Of a stretch of 64,000 nucleotides of DNA, positions 55,687 to 64,000 are shown in pieces. The stretch lies in NCBI RefSeq assembly GCF_001618005.1, contig NZ_LQXA01000053.1, forward strand, positions 1 to 64,000, written 5' to 3'. The DNA comes from Clavibacter tessellarius. Its GTDB lineage: Bacteria > Actinomycetota > Actinomycetes > Actinomycetales > Microbacteriaceae. How positions within the stretch are numbered: position 1 is the first letter of the stretch; each line of letters opens with the position of its first letter. The notes beneath the pieces were generated by a model. It ran no database searches. It was given only the letters and a program-made list of their open reading frames with translations, and was not told where the DNA came from. Position numbers and translations under genes: made by a program.

Positions 55687-55690
<4 letters not shown>
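54485..55690 (+). CDS. Cysteine desulfurase (NifS/IscS type)
   Basis: 401 residues. PLP enzyme that takes sulphur from cysteine for tRNA thiolation or iron-sulphur clusters. Starts [17 protein letters not shown]. The PLP-binding Lys is in [20 protein letters not shown] and the catalytic loop Cys in [18 protein letters not shown]. Position immediately before mnmA (overlap GTGA) strongly suggests that it supplies sulphur for MnmA. The upstream gene is divergent glgX; the start is confirmed by the leaderless box. Confidence 0.93.
55675..55686 (+). promoter_or_regulatory. Leaderless-type promoter of mnmA inside nifS (-10 TAGGCT, 6-base gap)
   Basis: TAGGCT at 55675-55680, six bases, GTG at 55687. 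The box is within the last codons of nifS, so mnmA can be transcribed alone. Confidence 0.55.
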
Positions 55691-59329
<3,639 letters not shown>

Positions 59330-59357
59330 CGGGTCGGGCGGCGCGCGATCCCGTCGG

Positions 59358-59363
59358 TAGCAT
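59358..59363 (+). promoter_or_regulatory. Putative -10 box upstream of the DUF1023 gene
   Basis: TAGCAT at 59358-59363, 59 bases before the GTG at 59423. The 93-base gap after ligA holds nothing else that I recognise. Confidence 0.35.
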
Positions 59364-59422
59364 GGGAGCGCGTCGGCCGGATCCCGGCGCATCCCGGCCG
59401 GCTCTCCTGGGGGCTCCCACCC

Positions 59423-60901
59423 GTGTCTCCTCGCGTCCCCGCGCTGCTGACCGCCGCGGCCCTGTGCCTCGGCCCGGTCGGCCCCCTCGGCGTCCCCGCC
59501 GCGTCGGCCGCCACCGCCGCGTCCGCCGCTACCGCCGCTACCGCCGCTACCGCCGCGTCCGCCGCGGCGGCCGGGCCCGCGGCTTCCCCGCCCACCTCCG
59601 CCGTGCACGCGGTGTCCATGCTCGCGGCTCCGTCATCCACCGGGCTCCTCGCCGGGCCGGACGCAGCGGATCCCACCCTCGCCGCTCGCACGCCGCCTCC
59701 GCCGCGCGTGCTCCAGCTCCTCCGCCACGGCCGCGCGACCGATCCGGCACTGCGCCGCATGCCGCCCGTCGCGCTCCTGGCGGCCCTGCCCGCCCTCGAC
59801 GCCGCCGAGCTCCGGCGCCTCGCACGCACGACCCCCGACCTGATCCACGACCTCGTGCGCCGCCCGCCGACGGCCTCGACCGTCCGGGCCTGGTGGGACG
59901 CGCTGGCACCCGACGACCGGGACGACCTGGCCGACGGCGTCCCCGAGCTGATCGGGAATCTCGAGGGCCTGCCTGTCGACGTGCGGGACTCCGCCAACCG
60001 CCGCCACCTCGCCGAGCGCCGACACCACCTGCACGAGGTGGCGCGCAGGACGCCGGGCCGCGGCGCGCAGCAGGTGATCGGGCGGGAGCTGGGCATGCTC
60101 GCCGGGGTCCGCGCCGCCCTCGCGCCCGGCGCCGGGCCCGAGCGCGCCCTGCTCGCGCTGGACACGCGCTGGCCGGGTCGCGCCGCGGTCGTCACGGGCG
60201 ACCTCGCGACCGCCGCGTACGTCGACGTCGTCGTGCCGGGCATGCTCTACGCCGTCTCCGAGCGCCTCGTCGACTGGACGGAGGTGGCCGCGCGCCTGCA
60301 GGAGGAGCAGACGCGCCTCCTGGGCGGCCCGGGCCGAGGCGGCGGCGTCGCGACGATCGCGTGGCTCGGCTACCGCACGCCCGACCTCACGGGCATCGGC
60401 TCGCTCGCCCTGGCGGAGGAGGGCGCCGTGCGTCTGGAGGCCGCGATCCAGGGCATCCGCGGGGCACGCGTCGAGGCGCCGCCGCGCCTCACCGTCATCG
60501 CGCACTCGTACGGCTCGACGGCCGCGCTCCTCGCGCTGTCGAGCGGCCGGGCGTCGGCCGACGCGCTCGCGCTGGTCGGCTCGCCGGGCGGCGTCGTCCG
60601 CGACGTCTCCGAGCTGAGCGTGCCGGCCGACCGGGTGTTCGTGGGGGAGGCGCCGGGGGATCCGGTCGCGGGGTCGTCCTGGTTCGGCGCGGATCCCGGC
60701 AGCCCCGGCTTCGGCGCGCGGCCGTTCGGCGTGCGGGGCACGGGCGGCGCGGCGGGCGTGTCGGCCGACGGGGCCCTCGCCGGCGTCGCGGGCCACAACG
60801 GGTACTTCGACCGGGGCACGGAGTCGTTCCGGAACCTCGCGCTCATCGGGATCGACCGCCCCGTGCGCGACGCGGTCGCGACCGACGCGAGCGGCCGGTA
60901 G
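59423..60901 (+). CDS. Exported DUF1023-type alpha/beta hydrolase
   Basis: 492 residues. Signal peptide (PALLTAAALCLGPVGPLGVPAASA) followed by an Ala/Thr/Ser-repeat linker and a helical region (LLRHGRATDPALRRMPPVAL; WWDALAPDDRDDLADGVPELIGNLEG) typical of actinobacterial DUF1023 proteins. The alpha/beta-hydrolase part has the nucleophile elbow TVIAHSYGSTAALLA and a late His in AGVAGHNGYFDRG. Likely a secreted esterase or lipase-like enzyme; natural substrate unknown. GTG start has only a weak ribosome binding site, so the exact start is moderate. Convergent to the META-type lipoprotein gene, ten bases apart. Confidence 0.82.
   Translation: MSPRVPALLTAAALCLGPVGPLGVPAASAATAASAATAATAATAASAAAAGPAASPPTSAVHAVSMLAAPSSTGLLAGPDAADPTLAARTPPPPRVLQLLRHGRATDPALRRMPPVALLAALPALDAAELRRLARTTPDLIHDLVRRPPTASTVRAWWDALAPDDRDDLADGVPELIGNLEGLPVDVRDSANRRHLAERRHHLHEVARRTPGRGAQQVIGRELGMLAGVRAALAPGAGPERALLALDTRWPGRAAVVTGDLATAAYVDVVVPGMLYAVSERLVDWTEVAARLQEEQTRLLGGPGRGGGVATIAWLGYRTPDLTGIGSLALAEEGAVRLEAAIQGIRGARVEAPPRLTVIAHSYGSTAALLALSSGRASADALALVGSPGGVVRDVSELSVPADRVFVGEAPGDPVAGSSWFGADPGSPGFGARPFGVRGTGGAAGVSADGALAGVAGHNGYFDRGTESFRNLALIGIDRPVRDAVATDASGR
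59507..59571. repeat. GCC-rich short repeat behind the DUF1023 signal peptide
   Basis: Three identical 9-base units GCCGCTACC (59525-59551) flanked by related Ala/Ser triplets encode an Ala-Ala-Thr repeat just after the predicted signal-peptide cut. Prone to slippage without frame loss. Confidence 0.7.
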
Positions 60902-60911
60902 GCGCGCGGGA

Positions 60912-61403
60912 TCAGCCCCGGCTGCGCTCGGCGTACTCGAGCCGCACGCCGTCGGCGCCGGACGCGACGAGGTGGCCGTCGTCCACGCGCCAGGAGGTGA
61001 CCTCCGCGAGGTCGTGGAAGTACTCCGCCTCGACACCGGCGTCATCGCAGGGGATGGCGCCCGGCGCCACGGCGGCGAGCATCCCCTCGCCCGGGTCCCG
61101 GATCGGGCCCGAGTAGTCGTTGCACGGACCGCGCCCGCTGATCTCCCCGCCGCCCACGCGCATGGTGATGAGGGTGTCGCCGATCGCCAGCGCACCGCCC
61201 GAGTCGCGTGCGGCGACGAGGTGCCAGTTGCCGCGCACGTCGCTCACGGGCGCGCAGCCCGCGAGGGGCACCAGGGCGAGCGCGGCGGCGGACGCCGCGA
61301 GACCCGCGCGGACACGGGTCCCGCCGACGCGGCCGGTGCCCGCGCGGGCGGCACGGCGCGCAGCGGATCGACGGGGGGCGGGGATCCGGGCTGCGGTGGG
61401 CAT
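60912..61403 (-). CDS. META/HslJ-type lipoprotein
   Basis: 163 residues. A long basic n-region, hydrophobic core and lipobox LVPLAGC place it as a lipoprotein. The remaining 115 residues resemble a META (HslJ-like) domain: VRGNWHLVAARDSGG and the Gly/Asn motif EISGRGPCNDYSGPI, with a second Cys (GAIPCDDAG) that may pair with the first. ATG at 61403 is preferred to GTG at 61412 because a TAGCGT box ends seven bases before it and overlaps the GTG. Divergent from gatC. Confidence 0.72.
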   Translation of the reverse strand: MPTAARIPAPRRSAARRAARAGTGRVGGTRVRAGLAASAAALALVPLAGCAPVSDVRGNWHLVAARDSGGALAIGDTLITMRVGGGEISGRGPCNDYSGPIRDPGEGMLAAVAPGAIPCDDAGVEAEYFHDLAEVTSWRVDDGHLVASGADGVRLEYAERSRG

Positions 61404-61423
61404 GGGGGTCACGCTAATAGAAT
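61404..61423. promoter_or_regulatory. Back-to-back -10 boxes of the META lipoprotein and gatC genes
   Basis: Minus strand: TAGCGT (61416-61411), seven bases, ATG at 61403 (leaderless type). Plus strand: TAGAAT at 61418-61423, about 30 bases of leader with ttggag before gatC ATG 61460. The two boxes are one base apart, so opening of one promoter should interfere with the other. Confidence 0.5.
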
Positions 61424-61459
61424 CTCCCGGTACCCCCGCACACAGTCCTTTGGAGACGC

Positions 61460-61828
61460 ATGTCCGACACCCGGCCCGAGCACGCCGACGCGACGCGGGG
61501 GGACGAGAACCCCCCGGCGCCGACCCCCACGGAGCAGATCAGCCGGGAGCAGGTGCAGCACCTCGCGGGACTCGCGCGCATCCGCCTGAGCGACGCGGAG
61601 ATCGACACGCTCACGACCGAGCTCGGCCTCATCGTCGAGTCGGTCGCGAAGGTCACCGCGGTCGCGGGGCCGGACGTGCCCGCGACGAGCCACCCGATCC
61701 CGCTGGTCAACGTGTACCGCCCCGACGTCCCGGGCGTGACGCTGACCACGGAGCAGGCCCTCCAGGGCGCGCCCGAGCACGACGGCTCCCGCTTCAAGGT
61801 GTCCGCGATCCTCGGCGAAGAGCAGTAG
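61460..61828 (+). CDS. gatC: Aspartyl/glutamyl-tRNA amidotransferase subunit C
   Basis: 122 residues, about 25 longer than usual through a charged, Pro-rich N-terminus. The GatC core is clear: [20 protein letters not shown] and the belt segment that wraps GatA/GatB ([12 protein letters not shown]). ttggag precedes the ATG. First gene of gatCAB; gatA starts seven bases after its stop with taggag overlapping the stop codon. Confidence 0.93.
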   Translation: MSDTRPEHADATRGDENPPAPTPTEQISREQVQHLAGLARIRLSDAEIDTLTTELGLIVESVAKVTAVAGPDVPATSHPIPLVNVYRPDVPGVTLTTEQALQGAPEHDGSRFKVSAILGEEQ

Positions 61829-61835
61829 GAGCACC

Positions 61836-63383
61836 ATGACCGACGACCTCACGCGCCTCAGCGCGTCCGCCCTCGCCGACCGCCTCGCATCGGGCGACGT
61901 CTCCAGCGTCGACGCCGTGCGCGCCCACCTCGACCGCATCGACCACGTCGACGGCGACGTCCACGCGTTCCTGCACGTATCCGGTGAAGCGGCGCTCCGG
62001 CGCGCCGCGGAGATCGACGCGCAGCGCGCCGAGGGCGCCGCCCTCGGGCCGCTCGCGGGCGTGCCCATCGCCATCAAGGACGTGCTCTGCACCATCGACA
62101 TGCCGTCCACCGCGGGCTCGCGCATGCTCGAGGGCTGGACGCCGCCCTACGACGCGACCGTCGTCCAGCGCCTCCGCGCCGCGGGCCTCGTGCCGCTCGG
62201 CAAGACCAACATGGACGAGTTCGCGATGGGCTCCTCCACCGAGCACTCCGCGTTCGGCGCCACGCACAACCCGTGGGACCTCGACCGCATCCCCGGTGGC
62301 TCGGGCGGTGGATCCGCGGCCGCGGTCGCCGCGTTCGAGGCACCCGTCGCGCTCGGCTCCGACACCGGCGGATCCATCCGCCAGCCCGCGGCCGTCACCG
62401 GCTCGGTCGGCGTCAAGCCCACCTACGGCGGCGTCAGCCGGTACGGCGCCATCGCGCTCGCGTCGAGCCTCGACCAGGTCGGCCCCGTGTCCCGCACGGT
62501 GCTCGACTCGGCGCTCGTCCACGACGTCATCGGCGGGCACGACCCGCGCGACTCCACCTCGCTCACCGACCGGTGGCCGTCCTTCGCGGACGCCGCCCGC
62601 GCCGGGCAGCGCGAGGGCGCCCTGAAGGGCGTCCGCGTCGGCGTCGTGAAGCAGCTCGACGGCGAGGGCTTCCAGCCCGGCGTCACGCAGCGCTTCCGCG
62701 AGGCGCTCGCGCTCCTCGAGGAGGCCGGCGCCGAGATCGTCGAGGTGTCCGCCCCGAACTTCGAGCATGCCATCGCCGCGTACTACCTGATCCTCCCCGC
62801 GGAGGCGTCGAGCAACCTCGCCAAGTTCGACTCGGTGCGCTTCGGCCTCCGGGTGAACCCGCCCGGCGGCGGCACCGTCGAGGACGTCATGGCGGCGACC
62901 CGCGAGGCCGGCTTCGGCCCCGAGGTCAAGCGCCGCATCATCCTCGGCACCTACGCGCTGAGCGCCGGCTACTACGACGCGTACTACGGCAGCGCGCAGA
63001 AGGTCCGCACGCTCATCCAGCGCGACTTCGACGCCGCGTTCCAGCAGGTCGACGTGCTCGTCACGCCGTCCGCGCCCACCACGGCGTTCAAGCTGGGCGA
63101 GAAGCTCGACGACCCGCTGGCGATGTACCTCAACGACCTCACGACGATCCCTGCGAACCTCGCGGGCGTCCCCGGCATCGGCCTCCCCATCGGGCTCGCG
63201 CCCGAGGACGGCCTGCCCGTCGGGATCCAGTTCATGGCGCCCGCCCGCGAGGACGCGCGCCTCTACACGGTCGGCGCCGCCCTCGAGCAGATCCTCGAGC
63301 GGCAGTGGGGCGGGCCCCTGCTCGCCCAGGCACCCGAGCTCGCGCGCGCCGCGCGCCGCACCACGGACGGAGACACGCACTGA
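61836..63383 (+). CDS. gatA: Aspartyl/glutamyl-tRNA amidotransferase subunit A
   Basis: 515 residues. Amidase-signature enzyme releasing ammonia from glutamine to convert Glu-tRNA(Gln) (and Asp-tRNA(Asn) where used) into the amide form. The Ser-cis-Ser-Lys triad is complete: Lys81 ([10 protein letters not shown]), Ser156 ([14 protein letters not shown]) and Ser180 ([12 protein letters not shown]). Its presence suggests that the organism lacks a direct GlnRS route, as in most actinobacteria. The stop overlaps the gatB ATG (TGATG). Confidence 0.96.
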   Translation: MTDDLTRLSASALADRLASGDVSSVDAVRAHLDRIDHVDGDVHAFLHVSGEAALRRAAEIDAQRAEGAALGPLAGVPIAIKDVLCTIDMPSTAGSRMLEGWTPPYDATVVQRLRAAGLVPLGKTNMDEFAMGSSTEHSAFGATHNPWDLDRIPGGSGGGSAAAVAAFEAPVALGSDTGGSIRQPAAVTGSVGVKPTYGGVSRYGAIALASSLDQVGPVSRTVLDSALVHDVIGGHDPRDSTSLTDRWPSFADAARAGQREGALKGVRVGVVKQLDGEGFQPGVTQRFREALALLEEAGAEIVEVSAPNFEHAIAAYYLILPAEASSNLAKFDSVRFGLRVNPPGGGTVEDVMAATREAGFGPEVKRRIILGTYALSAGYYDAYYGSAQKVRTLIQRDFDAAFQQVDVLVTPSAPTTAFKLGEKLDDPLAMYLNDLTTIPANLAGVPGIGLPIGLAPEDGLPVGIQFMAPAREDARLYTVGAALEQILERQWGGPLLAQAPELARAARRTTDGDTH

Positions 63384-64000
63384 TGGCCAAAGCCGAGCTG
63401 ATGGACTACGACGAGGCCATCGAGATGTTCGAGCCCGTGCTCGGGTTCGAGGTGCACGTGGAGCTGAACACGCGCACGAAGATGTTCTCCGACGCCCCGA
63501 ACTTCTTCGGCGGCGAGCCCAACACCAACATCACTCCCGTCGACCTGGGTCTCCCGGGCTCGCTGCCGGTCGTGAACGAGCAGGCCGTGAAGCACTCGAT
63601 CAGCCTCGGGCTCGCCCTCGGCTGCTCGATCGCGGAGAGCTCGCGCTTCGCCCGGAAGAACTACTTCTACCCGGACCTCGCGAAGAACTACCAGATCAGC
63701 CAGTTCGACGAGCCCATCGCGTTCCGCGGCTCCGTCGAGGTGGAGATGCCCGACGGCCGCATCGTCACGGTGCCCATCGAGCGCGCGCACATGGAGGAGG
63801 ACGCGGGGAAGCTCACGCACGTGGGCGGCGCGACGGGCCGGATCCAGGGCGCCGACCACTCGCTGGTCGACTACAACCGCGCGGGCGTGCCGCTGGTGGA
63901 GATCGTCACGGACATCATCTACGGCGCGGAAGGCGAGGCCCCCGAGCTCGCGAAGGCGTACGTGTCGACGATCCGCGACATCGTCGTGGCGCTCGGCATC
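63383..64000 (+). CDS. gatB: Aspartyl/glutamyl-tRNA amidotransferase subunit B, 3' end outside window
   Basis: The first 206 residues are visible; no stop occurs before the window ends. GatB hallmarks: [20 protein letters not shown], the [19 protein letters not shown] motif, EEDAGKLTH and [13 protein letters not shown], which form the kinase-like site that activates the misacylated glutamate. Overlaps gatA by one base and completes the gatCAB operon. Confidence 0.95.
   Translation, partial: MAKAELMDYDEAIEMFEPVLGFEVHVELNTRTKMFSDAPNFFGGEPNTNITPVDLGLPGSLPVVNEQAVKHSISLGLALGCSIAESSRFARKNYFYPDLAKNYQISQFDEPIAFRGSVEVEMPDGRIVTVPIERAHMEEDAGKLTHVGGATGRIQGADHSLVDYNRAGVPLVEIVTDIIYGAEGEAPELAKAYVSTIRDIVVALGI

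Overview
The window is a dense, high-GC (about 72 % by eye) actinobacterial core chromosome segment. The gene order rpmF-rnc-mutM-smc-ftsY-ffh, rpsP-khpA-rimM-trmD-rplS-lepB-rnhB, yraN-yifB-dprA-xerC, rpsB-tsf-pyrH-frr-cdsA and nifS-mnmA-ligA-gatCAB, together with Microbacteriaceae-type proteins, points to Clavibacter or a close relative. This assignment comes from recognition of protein families and synteny; no database search was run. No tRNA, rRNA, insertion sequence, prophage or CRISPR array was seen, and no gap between genes exceeds 300 bases.

Layout. 1-6 kb: C-terminus of a transglutaminase-like membrane protein, recG, coaD, DUF177, rpmF, rnc, mutM. 5.8-7 kb: a double-GNAT protein on the minus strand. 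7-13.4 kb: smc, ftsY, ffh (chromosome organisation and co-translational targeting). 13.5-16.3 kb: a VOC protein, then a minus-strand pair of a MarP-like membrane protease and a YbdK-type glutamate-cysteine ligase. 16.5-22.3 kb: ribosome and tRNA maturation (rpsP, khpA, rimM, trmD, rplS), with methionine aminopeptidase, signal peptidase I, RNase HII and DUF2469. 22.4-26.9 kb: yraN, comM/yifB, dprA, xerC (DNA processing). 27-29.5 kb: M23 peptidase and a sugar porter. 29.7-34.8 kb: rpsB, tsf, pyrH, frr, cdsA and a double DivIVA-motif protein. 34.9-44.4 kb: cell-envelope and accessory genes, including a transglycosylase-like protein, a CPA1 antiporter, an AI-2E family protein, a very long hendecad coiled-coil DivIVA-like protein, a membrane/lipobox fusion protein and a cysteine-less thioredoxin/TPR protein. 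44.5-54.5 kb: alpha-glucan metabolism (glgB, glgE, glgP, glgX). 54.5-64 kb: nifS, mnmA, ligA, a DUF1023 esterase, a META-type lipoprotein, gatC, gatA and the start of gatB.

Regulation visible in the sequence. About sixteen genes have a TANNNT box (usually TAG-rich) ending 6-9 bases before the start codon, the signature of leaderless transcription. Between glgX and nifS two such boxes overlap on opposite strands in a 19-base intergenic space. Strong GC-rich hairpins close most transcription units. The hexamer GGATCC occurs roughly 90 times by hand count, in all reading frames, against about 20 expected from base composition. I consider this the strangest unexplained signal here. Otherwise the window is ordinary core genome, and no clearly new multi-gene system was found.
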